From Nocardia altamirensis NBRC 108246 (GTDB lineage: Bacteria > Actinomycetota > Actinomycetes > Mycobacteriales > Mycobacteriaceae), in contig NZ_BDAY01000101.1 in assembly GCF_001612685.1 (NCBI RefSeq), positions 1 to 41,140 on the forward strand: 41,140 nt of DNA. The letters are read 5' to 3'. The first letter of the stretch is position 1. Every line of letters starts with the position of its first letter. A program made the translations under genes and the position numbers. Under the pieces are notes generated by a model. The model was given only the letters and a program-made list of their open reading frames with translations. It ran no database searches and was not told where the DNA came from. Shown piece by piece: positions 31,547 to 40,154 of this stretch.

Positions 31547-31995
31547 CCGCGCACCACCGACGAGCCGAAGTCAGCCAGCCCATCGGCACCGCCGAGCGCC
31601 TCGGCCGCGGCAAGCGGGCTCCAATAGTCGCGATAGTGCGCGATCTCGCCGTCGCGCACGGTGATCACCGCGATGTAGCGCATCCGATACGGCCGCCCGG
31701 TCCGCACCGCGACGCCGTCCACCGAGAACTCGACGACAACGATGTCCGGATCGGCGGTGACGTGCACCGTCGGCGGATCGATCGCCTGGATATCGGCCAT
31801 CTCGGGATAGCCACGCATGTAGTCGGCGACAGCGGCGCGCCCGATCACTTCAGTCGGATAGCCGGGCGGCGCGAACGGGAACTCGATGCTCCCCTGTTCT
31901 GCCCACAACCCAGCGAAGCCTGCCATGTCCTTGGCCAGCAGGAGCCGGAGTGCCTCGTGGACCACGTCACTCGGGGTCCTTACCGATTCGGGCAT
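31543..31995 (-). CDS. SnoaL-like (NTF2-fold) protein
   Basis: 150-aa protein with the nuclear-transport-factor-2-like cone fold: an N-terminal helix pair (SDVVHEALRLLLAKDMAGFAGLWAE) then a curved sheet ending YIAVITVRDGEIAHYRDYWSP, the SnoaL/ketosteroid-isomerase signature. Members act as isomerases, cyclases, dehydratases or ligand binders. GGGAGGG precedes ATG 31995; an upstream ATG at 32007 is less likely. First gene of the two-gene operon with the NmrA-like protein, transcribed away from the TetR gene. Confidence 0.9.
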   Translation of the reverse strand: MPESVRTPSDVVHEALRLLLAKDMAGFAGLWAEQGSIEFPFAPPGYPTEVIGRAAVADYMRGYPEMADIQAIDPPTVHVTADPDIVVVEFSVDGVAVRTGRPYRMRYIAVITVRDGEIAHYRDYWSPLAAAEALGGADGLADFGSSVVRG

Positions 31996-32015
31996 GAGCC
32001 CTCCCATTCCATTTG

Positions 32016-32067
32016 GACGATACGGTACCGTCCCGTTCAAAGATAGACGGGACGGCACCGTCCCGTC
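32016..32067. promoter_or_regulatory. Two tandem 22-bp TetR operators
   Basis: The downstream site (32046-32067) is a palindrome with perfect 10-bp arms, GACGGGACGG and CCGTCCCGTC, around CA. The upstream site (32016-32037) matches it at 18 of 22 positions and contains the perfect core ACGGTACCGT. Their centres are exactly 30 bp apart. They lie between the SnoaL-like start (31995) and the TetR start (32087), so the repressor can control both directions. Confidence 0.88.
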
Positions 32068-32086
32068 CACCCGTATACTTCGGCCC

Positions 32087-32686
32087 ATGGTCGAGAAGCC
32101 TCGCCGCGCACCCACCGGCGCCGCGGTCCTGCAACCACGCATCACCGCCGCCGTCGCCGAGGCAGTCATGGACGAGCTCGCCGAGCACGGGTACGTCCGG
32201 CTGTCGATGGAGGCGATTGCCAAACGGGCCGGCGTCGGCAAGAGCGCGCTGTACCGGCGCTGGCCGTCCAAGCAGGACATGGTGATCGCGGTGCTGTCCG
32301 AGTTCAGCGTCGAACTCGCCGACGTCGAGGACACCGGCACACTGCGCACCGACCTCATGGCGACGTTGCAGGCAACGCACGCCTGGTTCACCCACCCGAG
32401 AATGTCCACGATCCTGCCGGATCTCACGGCCGAGGCTGGCCGCAATCCGGTACTGGCAGAAGCGGTCCGGGCCACCATCGGCGCACCACGGCGCGCGCTC
32501 GGCACCCGAATGCTGCACCGTGCCATCGAGCGCGGCGAGCTCCCCGGCGACACCGATATCGAGCTGGCGCTGGATCTGCTTGCCGCACCGATGTTCTGGC
32601 GTTTGAACGTCAGGCACGCCGCGGCCGAACCCGGCTATCTGGACCGCCTGGCCGATCATCTGCTGCGCGCGCTGGCCGCCCGCTGA
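32087..32686 (+). CDS. TetR family transcriptional regulator
   Basis: 199 aa. The N-terminal DNA-binding domain is typical: ITAAVAEAVMDELAEHGYVRLSMEAIAKRAGVGKSALYRRWPSK (helix-turn-helix about residues 35-60). The C-terminal ligand domain resembles the TetR_C type with TLQATHAWFTHPRMSTILPDL and a closing LDLLAAPMFWRL helix. ATG 32087 is just 19 bp after the second operator, so repression by steric block is expected. Probably represses itself and the divergent SnoaL/NmrA operon in response to an unknown small molecule. A longer open frame from 31886 runs through the operators and is rejected. Confidence 0.93.
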   Translation: MVEKPRRAPTGAAVLQPRITAAVAEAVMDELAEHGYVRLSMEAIAKRAGVGKSALYRRWPSKQDMVIAVLSEFSVELADVEDTGTLRTDLMATLQATHAWFTHPRMSTILPDLTAEAGRNPVLAEAVRATIGAPRRALGTRMLHRAIERGELPGDTDIELALDLLAAPMFWRLNVRHAAAEPGYLDRLADHLLRALAAR

Positions 32687-32692
32687 GTCCGG

Positions 32693-33973
32693 CTACCGCT
32701 GGCGAAACCTGGTGCCCGTCGCCTTGTTTCGGTACATCGCGGTGTCGGCGGCATGCATGAGCTGATCCGGCGCGGTCGGGACCTCGTCGAGGAAGACCGT
32801 TCCGATGCTGGCCGCCACGCTCACCAGGTGATGCTCGACCTCCATCGGCTCGGTGAGCGCCCGGGCCAACCACTCGGAGATCTCGGTCAATTTGCCTGCG
32901 CACGGGCACTTTTCGACTAGCACGATGAACTCGTCACCACCGAGACGCGCGACCAGCCCGTCGACCGTCTCGACTGCGGACTGCAGCCGCTGGCCGACCA
33001 CGCGCAGCACCCGGTCGCCGACCGTGTGCCCCCACACGTCGTTGATCTCCTTGAAACCGTCGAGATCGAGGTAGCACACGCCGATCGGCGGAACCGCGTT
33101 CGCCAGCCGATCGAAGAACAGGCCGCGATTGGGCAGGCCGGTGAGGCTGTCGTGATTGGCGTCGTGCCACAGCCGGTCGGCCAGCTGCTTGCGCTCGGTC
33201 ACGTCGACGGCGACCCCGATCAGGAACGCGATCTGCCCGGCGCTGTCACGCACCGACGACATCGAGAGGTCGATCGTGGTGGTGGTGCCGTCCGGGCGCA
33301 GATGCTCGGTCTCCATCCGGAAGCGATCGGACTCGCCGGCCAGCATCCGCTGCAACTCCTCGAACGCGTACCCGATATTCGCCTCGCCGATCAGCTCGGC
33401 CACCGACCGGCCCGGCATGACTTCGACTGGCAGACCAAGCATTTCGGCCATCGCCGCGTTCGCGTCGAGCACATTGCCCGCCACGTCGATGGTGCCGATG
33501 CCCACCGACGCGCCCGCGAAGACCGCCGCGAACCTGGCCTCCGACAGCTGGCGCCTGGCCTCGGCCTCTTGCGCCGCCGCCAACGAAGCAACCAGCGTCG
33601 CTTCCTGTTCGGCCAGCGCCGCCATCCGCAATGCGGCGGTGAAGCCTGCCGCGAACTCGGCCGCGGCGAGCACCGCACGATCGCGGATGCGCTCGTATTC
33701 CTGGCCTTCCCTGGTCGGACAGAGTTCGTCGACCAGGTCTCGGCAGATCACCACCACCGAACGGCTGACCGCCACCGCGTCCCGATAGTTGGCCGCCACC
33801 AGCACGGTGGCGGCGTCGCGGGCCACCGCGAGATCGGTGCTGCCGCGCACCACGTTCATCAGCGCTGCGCCGAGGTCGGCGAGCATGGCCTCGATCTGGG
33901 TCCGCGTGAGGGTGGGGGCCACCGCGCCGTCGAGCGCGTCGGCCCACCGCATCGCTAGCTCATGCGACCCCAC
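32693..33973 (-). CDS. PAS-GGDEF diguanylate cyclase
   Basis: 426-aa cytosolic signalling enzyme that makes cyclic di-GMP from two GTP. An N-terminal helical region (residues 1-140) is followed by a PAS domain (FAAVFAGASVGIGTIDVAGNVL, about 147-270) and a GGDEF domain from HDSLTGLPNRGLFFDRL, with the active site RLGGDEFIV intact. The RxxD product-inhibition site is not present: the residues before the loop are VETVDGLVA. No membrane segment. GTG 33973 is used because AGGGGG lies upstream; ATG 33952 is an alternative. No EAL domain and no partner gene are adjacent. Confidence 0.92.
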   Translation of the reverse strand: MGSHELAMRWADALDGAVAPTLTRTQIEAMLADLGAALMNVVRGSTDLAVARDAATVLVAANYRDAVAVSRSVVVICRDLVDELCPTREGQEYERIRDRAVLAAAEFAAGFTAALRMAALAEQEATLVASLAAAQEAEARRQLSEARFAAVFAGASVGIGTIDVAGNVLDANAAMAEMLGLPVEVMPGRSVAELIGEANIGYAFEELQRMLAGESDRFRMETEHLRPDGTTTTIDLSMSSVRDSAGQIAFLIGVAVDVTERKQLADRLWHDANHDSLTGLPNRGLFFDRLANAVPPIGVCYLDLDGFKEINDVWGHTVGDRVLRVVGQRLQSAVETVDGLVARLGGDEFIVLVEKCPCAGKLTEISEWLARALTEPMEVEHHLVSVAASIGTVFLDEVPTAPDQLMHAADTAMYRNKATGTRFRQR

Positions 33974-34005
33974 TCAGGGACCCCCTGCTGGCTCGTGTTC
34001 GCGCT

Positions 34006-34815
34006 TCAGACCTTTCGGCCGACCCCGGCCAGACCGAGCGAACGGCCCGGTGCCTCGTGCAGATCCCGCTCGGACTCCGGGCGCCAGACCGGCAACTCGA
34101 CTACGCCGGGCTCGACCAGCTCCCATCCATCGAACATAGCGACGATTCCGTCGCGATTACGGAAATGGATGCCAATTCGATCCTGTTTGGTCGCATTATC
34201 ACCCAATTTATTCGCATCTTCCGGACGCATTTCCGATGTCAGGTGCGAGATGGCGACATAGCTGCCCGGTTGCACGGCGGCGCGCAGATCGGCCACCTTC
34301 GCGACGGGCTCGTCGCTGTCGGCGAGCAGGTGCAGCACCGCGACGAGCAAGAGACCAACCGGTTGATCGAAGTCGATCAGTCCGGTCGCGGCTGCCTTCG
34401 CCCGAAGTTCAGCGGGCTTGCGCAGATCGGCCTCGATAGCGCCGGCCTTGGTGTTGCCCTGCAGGATCGCCCGCGAATGCGCCACCGCCACCGGATCGAT
34501 GTCGGCGTACAGCACCCGGATCTCCGGATCGATGGCCTGGACCACCTCGTGCACGTTTCCTGCCGTCGGAATCCCCGACCCGATATCGAGGAACTGGCGG
34601 ATACCGGACTCGGCGAGGAAGCGCACCGCCCTGCGCAGGAACGCCCGGTTACTCAGCGCCAACCGGGGCAGATCGGGCACCAGCATCTTGCCCATTTCCG
34701 CTGCCTTGCGGTCGATCTCGAAATTGTGCGAGCCACCGAGCAACGCGTCGTACATCCGCGCCGGGCTCGCCTGCTCGGTATCCACGCCTTCGGGCGCCCA
34801 CGCCGGCCTCTCCAT
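34006..34815 (-). CDS. SAM-dependent methyltransferase, DUF574 family
   Basis: 269-aa protein of the actinobacterial DUF574/Methyltransf_19 family. It opens with SPARMYDALLGGSHNFEIDR, the family hallmark, followed by the SAM loop FLDIGSGIPTAGNVHEV and DIDPVAVAHSRAIL; LLLVAVLHLLADSD matches the motif IV region. These enzymes are abundant in actinomycetes and mostly lack assigned substrates. AAGGGG five bases before ATG 34815 decides the start (GTG 34818 is also open). Stands apart from its neighbours, 32 bp upstream of the cyclase gene on the same strand. Confidence 0.92.
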   Translation of the reverse strand: MERPAWAPEGVDTEQASPARMYDALLGGSHNFEIDRKAAEMGKMLVPDLPRLALSNRAFLRRAVRFLAESGIRQFLDIGSGIPTAGNVHEVVQAIDPEIRVLYADIDPVAVAHSRAILQGNTKAGAIEADLRKPAELRAKAAATGLIDFDQPVGLLLVAVLHLLADSDEPVAKVADLRAAVQPGSYVAISHLTSEMRPEDANKLGDNATKQDRIGIHFRNRDGIVAMFDGWELVEPGVVELPVWRPESERDLHEAPGRSLGLAGVGRKV

Positions 34816-34958
34816 CACAACCCCTTATTGCTCACGCTCGAACTACCGCAGACCGGCCAAGCACCCCGGTGTGGTGTGTTCGATCACCCGAACGGTGCTG
34901 AGCGCATAGTAGTCGGGTTAGGTGATCAGCGGGAAGCTCACCGCCGACGAGGGTTGGC

Positions 34959-34980
34959 CCACACGCGGTTTCACGTGCGG
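34959..34980 (-). terminator. Hairpin after the ROK gene of locus 2
   Basis: On the minus strand CCGCACGUG and CGCGUGUGG form a 9-bp stem (two G-U pairs) with loop AAAC, starting four bases after the ROK stop. It fits a terminator for the leftward transport operon. The rest of the gap to 34815 shows nothing else. Confidence 0.55.
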
Positions 34981-34984
34981 TAGG

Positions 34985-36196
34985 TCACTCGAGTCCGGCG
35001 GAGATCCTGGCCAGCGTCTGCAGCGGATCGGTCAGCACGTCGGCGAAGGCCAGCTCGGCCGCGCCGATCAAGGTCGCGTCGCCGCCGAGGGTCGAGGTGC
35101 GCAGCCGGACCCGCTCGCGGACCGCCTGCAGGCCGTCGACCGCGACCCTGCTGCGCACCTGCGCCGCCGAGGCCAGGTAGATGTCGCGCAGCACACCGCC
35201 GAAGACGACCATCGACGGGTTGAAGATGTTGACCAGGTTGGCGACGCCGTAACCGAGCCAATCGCCGACATTGTGCAGCGCGTCCCGCGCGGTGGCGTCG
35301 CCGCGCGCGGCGGCCTCGACGATGGCTTCCACCGCGGCCCGGCCTGCCCGGTCGGTGCGGCCTGCCGCGGCGATCAGGCCGAGCTCGCCCGCCTCGGCTT
35401 CCAGACACCCGCGCGATCCGCACGCGCACGGTCGGCCGTCCCGGTTGACGATCATGTGGCCGACCTCGCCCGCGTAGCCGCCCTCGCCGCCGAGCAGCTG
35501 GCCGCCCATGATGATGCCGCCGCCGATGCCGACGTCGCCGTGCAGGTAGATCAGGTCGGACAGGCCGACGCCGACACCGCGTTCGCGTTCGGCGAGCGCA
35601 CCGAGGTTGGCGTTGTTGCCGACCGCGACCCGCAAGCCGAGGTCGAGTTCCCGAGTCAGGCTGGCGCCGAACGGCACATCGACCCAGCCGATATTGGGCC
35701 CGTAGCGGACGACGCCGTCCTCCTCGCGCACCATCCCGCAGAAGGCGACGCCGACACCGACGCACACGGCATCGGCGGCCTTGCCGATCATCCCGCGCGC
35801 CATCGAGGCCAGCGCGCTTATCACGTCCTCGGGATCGAAAGTGCCCATGGGCCTTGCGGTTTCGATCTGATCGAGGACAAGGCCGCCGAGCCCGACCCTG
35901 GCCGCAGCGAGCCGGTCGGCGCCGACGTCGAGCGCGACGACGTAGACGCGCTCCGACTCGGCCCGCACCACCAGCGACGGACGGCCCGCCTTGCCGGTCT
36001 GACCAGGCAGCTCCTCGCGCACCAGGCCGGCAGCGGCCAGGTCAGCGGTCAAGGCCAGAATGGTGCTGCGGTTCAGCCCCATTCGCTCGGCGAGCGTGGC
36101 GCGCGAGGCCGCGCCGTCCCGATGCACATGCCGGAGCAGCGCGGCCAGGTTCCGCTTGCGAATCTCCTCGGGCGAGGGAGCAGCGCGCACGGTCAC
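34985..36196 (-). CDS. ROK family transcriptional regulator (locus 2)
   Basis: 403-aa sugar-responsive repressor. N-terminal winged helix: SRATLAERMGLNRSTILALTADL (residues 31-53). The ROK domain has VALDVGADRLAAARV, GNNANLGALAE and LHGDVGIGGGI. The zinc motif is complete: GEVGHM, then CACGSRGCLE, in contrast to the ROK protein of locus 1. Start codon is GTG (36196, with GTG 36190 also possible) after GGAGAGG. It is the last gene of the same-strand transport operon (66 bp after the permease), so it is autoregulated with it. Likely ligand is a sugar brought in by the transporter. Confidence 0.92.
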   Translation of the reverse strand: MTVRAAPSPEEIRKRNLAALLRHVHRDGAASRATLAERMGLNRSTILALTADLAAAGLVREELPGQTGKAGRPSLVVRAESERVYVVALDVGADRLAAARVGLGGLVLDQIETARPMGTFDPEDVISALASMARGMIGKAADAVCVGVGVAFCGMVREEDGVVRYGPNIGWVDVPFGASLTRELDLGLRVAVGNNANLGALAERERGVGVGLSDLIYLHGDVGIGGGIIMGGQLLGGEGGYAGEVGHMIVNRDGRPCACGSRGCLEAEAGELGLIAAAGRTDRAGRAAVEAIVEAAARGDATARDALHNVGDWLGYGVANLVNIFNPSMVVFGGVLRDIYLASAAQVRSRVAVDGLQAVRERVRLRTSTLGGDATLIGAAELAFADVLTDPLQTLARISAGLE

Positions 36197-36262
36197 CTGC
36201 CTCTCCAGATCTCTGGCCTCGCTGACGTCGGGCTCCTTCGAAGTCGCTGATCCTCCGCTGTC

Positions 36263-37498
36263 TTATCCGCTCAGTCGCGTGCGTTTGCGCGACAAGGCGT
36301 CCACGCCGGCCGCCAAGAGCAGCACAAATCCTGTCACAACGAATTTCGTGCCCGCGCTGTAGCCCATCAAGCCCATGCCGTTGTCGATCACCGCGACCAC
36401 CGCGGCGCCGAGCACCGCGTCGAGCATGCGGCCGCGCCCGCCGAACAGGCTGGTGCCGCCGATGACTGCCGCGCCGACCGCGAGCAGCAGCACGCTGCTG
36501 CCGCCGGTGTTGGGGTCGACGGAGTTGGCGCGCGAGGCCGCGATCAGGCCACCCACCGCCGCCATCGTCGAACACAGCACGAACGCGGTGATTTTCACCC
36601 GATCCACCGCGATGCCGGCGCGACGGGCCGCCTCGGCATTGCCGCCGACGGCGTAGATGTGCCTGCCGAAGGAGGTGCGGTTGAGCACAAAGGTCCACAG
36701 CAGCAACAGGATCGCGATCAGCGGCACCACGATCGGCATGCCCTTGAGCGAGTGCAGGTCCGGGTTGCGGCTGCGTTCACCGTTGAGCACGAGCACGGCG
36801 ATGCCGAGCACCACCGCGACCGCGGCGATCCGCAGCGCGATCACCGGCGCCGTCTCCCCGGTGAGCCCGAGTTTGGTGCGGGCCCGCAGTTTTCGGTATT
36901 GCACGAACGCGAACCCGGCGATGAGCACCGCGTACAGCACCCAGCCGAGCATGGGCGGCACGTTCTTGTTCGCGATGGCGAGGATGGTGTCGTCGCGAAT
37001 CGAGATGTTGCGGCCGTTGTCCATGATCTTCAACGCGACACCTTGCAGCGCAAGGAAAGCCGCGAGCGTCACCACGAACGACGGAATACCGACCTTCACC
37101 ACGATGGTGCCGATCGTCAACCCGATCAGTACGCCGGTGAGCAGCGAAACCAGCACCGCCGCATACCAGGGCCAGCCGCGGTCGGTGAGCAGCACCGCGA
37201 GCACCGCGGCACAGACGCCGCTGGTGAAGCCAGCCGACAGGTCGATCTCGCCGAGCAGCAGCACGAAGATCAGGCCCATCGCGATCACCGCGATCGCCGC
37301 GCCCTGCGTGAACAGGTTCGCGAAGTTGGCCTCGGACATGAAGACCGGGCGGGCAATCCAGAAGACAACGGACAGCAGGACCAGCGCGAGCACCGAAGGC
37401 AGCGCGCCCATGTCCCCGCTGCGCACGCGGCCCACGTAACTGTGCACCATCTCGGAAACTGGTGCAGTGTCGGGTTTTTCGGTCAAGGTGGCGCTCAT
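36263..37498 (-). CDS. Sugar ABC transporter permease, XylH/RbsC family (locus 2)
   Basis: 411-aa integral membrane protein with about ten to twelve hydrophobic segments. Hallmarks: LLLGEIDLSAGFTSG near residue 85, FGRHIYAVGGNAEAARRAGI, and coupling loop VIGGTSLFGGRGR. It corresponds along its length to the permease of locus 1 but has a longer soluble N terminus (about 30 residues). The ATG overlaps the ATPase stop (ATGA), confirming the operon. Imports the sugar delivered by the binding protein at 38352. Confidence 0.93.
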   Translation of the reverse strand: MSATLTEKPDTAPVSEMVHSYVGRVRSGDMGALPSVLALVLLSVVFWIARPVFMSEANFANLFTQGAAIAVIAMGLIFVLLLGEIDLSAGFTSGVCAAVLAVLLTDRGWPWYAAVLVSLLTGVLIGLTIGTIVVKVGIPSFVVTLAAFLALQGVALKIMDNGRNISIRDDTILAIANKNVPPMLGWVLYAVLIAGFAFVQYRKLRARTKLGLTGETAPVIALRIAAVAVVLGIAVLVLNGERSRNPDLHSLKGMPIVVPLIAILLLLWTFVLNRTSFGRHIYAVGGNAEAARRAGIAVDRVKITAFVLCSTMAAVGGLIAASRANSVDPNTGGSSVLLLAVGAAVIGGTSLFGGRGRMLDAVLGAAVVAVIDNGMGLMGYSAGTKFVVTGFVLLLAAGVDALSRKRTRLSG

Positions 37499-38283
37499 CC
37501 TTTGGCTCCGTTCGCGTCCAGGCCCAGTGCGCCGCTGCGACCTGCCGTAATCAACTCGACGACCTGCCCGTGGGTCACGTCGGAGGTGCGTACCTGCGCC
37601 GCCATCCGGCCCAGATACAGTGCCGCGATCCGATCCGAGACCGCGAAGACGTCATTCATGTTGTGCGAGATCAGGACCACCGCGAGGCCGCGGTCGGCCA
37701 GCCTGCGCACCAGCTCCAGCACCTGCTGGGTCTGGGCGACGCCGAGCGCGGCGGTCGGCTCGTCCAGGATCACCACCTTGCTGTTCCACAGCACGGCTTT
37801 CGCGATCGCCACCGTCTGGCGCTGGCCGCCGGACAGGCTGGACACCTGCTGCCGGACGCTCTTGACCGTGCGAACGGACAAGCTGGCCAAGGTCTTTCCG
37901 GCCAACTCCTCCATCGCGTACTCGTCGAGCACGATCCCGGTCTTCTTCTCGCGGCCGAGGAACATGTTCTGGACGATGTCGAGGTTGTCGCAGAGCGCGA
38001 GATCCTGGTAGACGATCTCGATGCCGAGCGCCGCCGCATCGCGCGGGCTGTGCACCTGAACGGGCGTGCCCTCGAACAGGAACTCGCCCGCATCGATGGG
38101 GTGGGTGCCGCCGATGCATTTGACCAGCGTGGACTTTCCGGCGCCGTTGTCGCCGACCAATGCCGTCACCTCACCGGCATAGGCGGCGAAGGCGACGTCG
38201 TGCAGGACATGGACCGGCCCGAAACTCTTTTCCAGGCCGCGTAATTCGACTACCGGCGTATCACTACGCGATGCTTCACTCAT
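37495..38283 (-). CDS. Sugar ABC transporter ATP-binding protein, single-domain (locus 2)
   Basis: 262-aa ATPase. Walker A GDNGAGKSTLV, Q-loop VYQDLALCDN, signature LSGGQRQ, Walker B VILDEPTAALG and switch VLISHN are all intact. As in locus 1 there is a single nucleotide-binding domain rather than the fused pair of XylG/RbsA. AGGAG seven bases before ATG 38283 (MSEASRSD) sets the start. A strong hairpin lies between the binding-protein gene and this start, probably lowering expression relative to the binding protein. Confidence 0.94.
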   Translation of the reverse strand: MSEASRSDTPVVELRGLEKSFGPVHVLHDVAFAAYAGEVTALVGDNGAGKSTLVKCIGGTHPIDAGEFLFEGTPVQVHSPRDAAALGIEIVYQDLALCDNLDIVQNMFLGREKKTGIVLDEYAMEELAGKTLASLSVRTVKSVRQQVSSLSGGQRQTVAIAKAVLWNSKVVILDEPTAALGVAQTQQVLELVRRLADRGLAVVLISHNMNDVFAVSDRIAALYLGRMAAQVRTSDVTHGQVVELITAGRSGALGLDANGAKG

Positions 38284-38304
38284 TTGCTGCTCCTGAGAAG
38301 GCAC

Positions 38305-38342
38305 CCCCTTCCGCCGTCCCCTCATCGAGTCGGCGGAAGGGG
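38305..38342 (-). terminator. Intra-operon hairpin between binding protein and ATPase
   Basis: CCCCTTCCGCCG (38305-38316) and CGGCGGAAGGGG (38331-38342) make a perfect 12-bp stem with a 14-base loop, right after the binding-protein stop. In binding-protein-first ABC operons such structures partly terminate or protect the upstream mRNA, giving more receptor than ATPase. There is no U-tract. Confidence 0.8.
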
Positions 38343-38351
38343 TTTGGGCGA

Positions 38352-39431
38352 TCAGATGCCGTTGGACGCGCAGAGTGCGGCGATCTCACCGGTGCACAGC
38401 TCGGCCTTGGTGACATAGCCGTCCGCGACAACGTCTTTCACGTTCGCCGCGTAGATCGGCTTGGGCTCCAACAGCACCGAAGGCACGTCGGTCTTGCCCT
38501 CGGGGTCGCGCACGGTGCCGTTCGCCTGGCCCTGCTGGCCCTTGGTCAGCGCGATGGCCAGCTCCGCAGCGGCCTGCGCTTCCTTCTTGATCGCCTTGTA
38601 CACGGTCAGGCACTGGTCGCCCTTGAGCACGTTCTGCAGACCCTGCACCGTGGCGTCCTGGCCGCTCACCGGGACCTGCCCGTTGAGCTTCTGCTTCTTC
38701 AGCACCGCGATCGCGGCATTGGCGAGGCCGTCGTTCGCGGCGACAACGCCGCCGATGTTCGGCTGGCTGGTGAGCATCTGCTCGAAGATGGTGCCCGCCT
38801 GGGTGTTATCCCATTCCGGCACGGCCTGATCCGGGCCCTTCGTGTACTGACCCGCGTCGAACTTCGGCTTGAGCACTCCGTCGTAGCCGGTCTTCAGCAG
38901 GGTGGCGTTGTTGTCCGTCGGCCCGCCATTGAGGTAGGCGACAACAGGATTGGCCGCGTTCTTGTCGGTCAGGCATTTCGCGACGCCCTCGCCGAGCAGG
39001 CTGCCGACCTTCACGTTGTCGAAGGACACGTAGAACTGGGCGCCGCCGCCGAGCGTCAGGCGGTCGTAGTCGATCACCGTGACGCCTTGGGACTTCGCCT
39101 TCTGGATCACCGCCTTGCCGGTGCCGCTGTCCAGGTTGGTCATCAGCAGCACCGAGGCGCCGTTGGTCATCATCTGATCCGCGATGGTCTGGAAGGCGTT
39201 CTTGTCGCCCTGCGCGTTCTGGATGTCGGCCTTGACCCCGGCACCGTCGAACGCCTCCTGCAGGTACTTCCGGTCCGCCGTCTCCCAGCGTGCGGAGGTC
39301 TTGCTGTCCGGCAAGATCACCCCGATCTTGGCCCCACCACCCCCTGAACCCTTCGAGTCGTCACCACAAGCAGTCAACGAACCGAGCAACGCGATCGAGA
39401 CGGCCGCGATGCCGAGAATGCCCTTACGCAT
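38352..39431 (-). CDS. XylF-like sugar-binding lipoprotein (locus 2)
   Basis: 359-aa receptor of the importer. Signal MRKGILGIAAVSIALLGSLTAC gives lipobox SLTAC with Cys22 as anchor; an Asp/Ser/Gly linker follows. The mature part has IGVILPDSKTSARW, VIDYDRLTLGG with QFYVSFDNVKVG (XylF-type) and VVAANDGLANA. Two Cys pairs are likely (CLTDK, DQCLTV, LCTGEIAALC). AAAGG precedes ATG 39431; the open frame to 39596 is rejected since it precedes the signal peptide. Paralogue of the receptor at 4657. Xylose or a related sugar is the inferred ligand. Confidence 0.93.
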   Translation of the reverse strand: MRKGILGIAAVSIALLGSLTACGDDSKGSGGGGAKIGVILPDSKTSARWETADRKYLQEAFDGAGVKADIQNAQGDKNAFQTIADQMMTNGASVLLMTNLDSGTGKAVIQKAKSQGVTVIDYDRLTLGGGAQFYVSFDNVKVGSLLGEGVAKCLTDKNAANPVVAYLNGGPTDNNATLLKTGYDGVLKPKFDAGQYTKGPDQAVPEWDNTQAGTIFEQMLTSQPNIGGVVAANDGLANAAIAVLKKQKLNGQVPVSGQDATVQGLQNVLKGDQCLTVYKAIKKEAQAAAELAIALTKGQQGQANGTVRDPEGKTDVPSVLLEPKPIYAANVKDVVADGYVTKAELCTGEIAALCASNGI

Positions 39432-39491
39432 GAGGGGGCCTTTCGTGGAACCACCGCCCCGGGAGTGCCCCGGGCGGTCGAGGTCGAGCGA

Positions 39492-39572
39492 ATGTTGTTC
39501 GCTGCAACATATTCGACTGTGACTCAGCGCACAACCTGTTCGGGCGACCAATTTGTTGTTCCAGATAACAAT
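39492..39572. promoter_or_regulatory. Promoter region of locus 2 with two related dyads
   Basis: Two similar motifs sit upstream of the binding-protein gene: ATGTTG-N7-CAACAT (39492-39510) and TTGTTGTTCCAGATAACAA (39553-39571). Both begin TGTTGTTC and have an inverted (C/T)AACA half. They are AT-rich islands in GC-rich DNA and suit operators for the ROK protein of this locus, though they differ from the operator at locus 1. Confidence 0.5.
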
Positions 39573-39614
39573 CAGGACACGCGCCGACCGACTCACCGCC
39601 CAAACGCGCCCGTT

Positions 39615-39986
39615 CTAACGATCGATGACCAGTGCCGCAGCCAGCTCCCGCGCCTCCTTCAGCCAGGTCTCGCGCTGGTCGGCGGTCGAATTCGTGACCA
39701 TTCGGAACACCTTGCGGCGAATGTCCTCGACGCCGACGTAGGGCAGCACGCAGGCCGCCCAGATCTGCGCGAGCGGATCGCCGAACACGTCGCGTTCCCG
39801 CTCTACGGTCGTGTCGGACGTGTTGAGCACCAGAGCCCGCCGCACCCGGAGCAGTCCGGCAGGTTCGCCAGAGGCTTCGTCCAGCTTGTAGGCGACGGCC
39901 GGAGTGAGCACCCGCTGCACCCAACCGACCAGGATCGCCGGCGGCATTCCCCACCAGTTCGGATGCACGAATGCCGACGCGTGCAC
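39615..39986 (-). pseudogene. 5'-truncated flavodoxin-fold NAD(P)H quinone oxidoreductase
   Basis: The frame carries only the C-terminal part of a KefF/MdaB-like NAD(P)H:quinone oxidoreductase: FVHPNWWGMPPAILVGWVQRVL (flavin-side WWG loop), LVLNTSD, FGDPLAQIW and YVGVEDI, ending normally. Family members are about 180-200 aa; here about 123 residues remain and the N-terminal flavin-phosphate loop is missing. Upstream sequence has no matching frame, RBS or start, and soon reaches the esterase gene on the other strand. GTG 39986 is merely the first possible start. A 5' deletion is the simplest explanation. Confidence 0.75.
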
Positions 39987-40154
39987 CGAGATGTGCTGGA
40001 AGCAGCGTGATTCAGGCGTCGCGGGAATCAGGCATAGCAAGAATTTGAGGGGCACGGGTTTGTGAACAAGGCTATTCGTGGAGGTGCGGGGTGTTTTAGA
40101 TTCGCCGCGGGGACCAGCAGCACGGGAGGAGTCCCCGGAGGAAAGGATCGACCG

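Noticed and set aside
39432..39596. N-terminal extension of the locus 2 binding protein
   Set aside because: It would precede a complete lipoprotein signal peptide and covers the promoter dyads.
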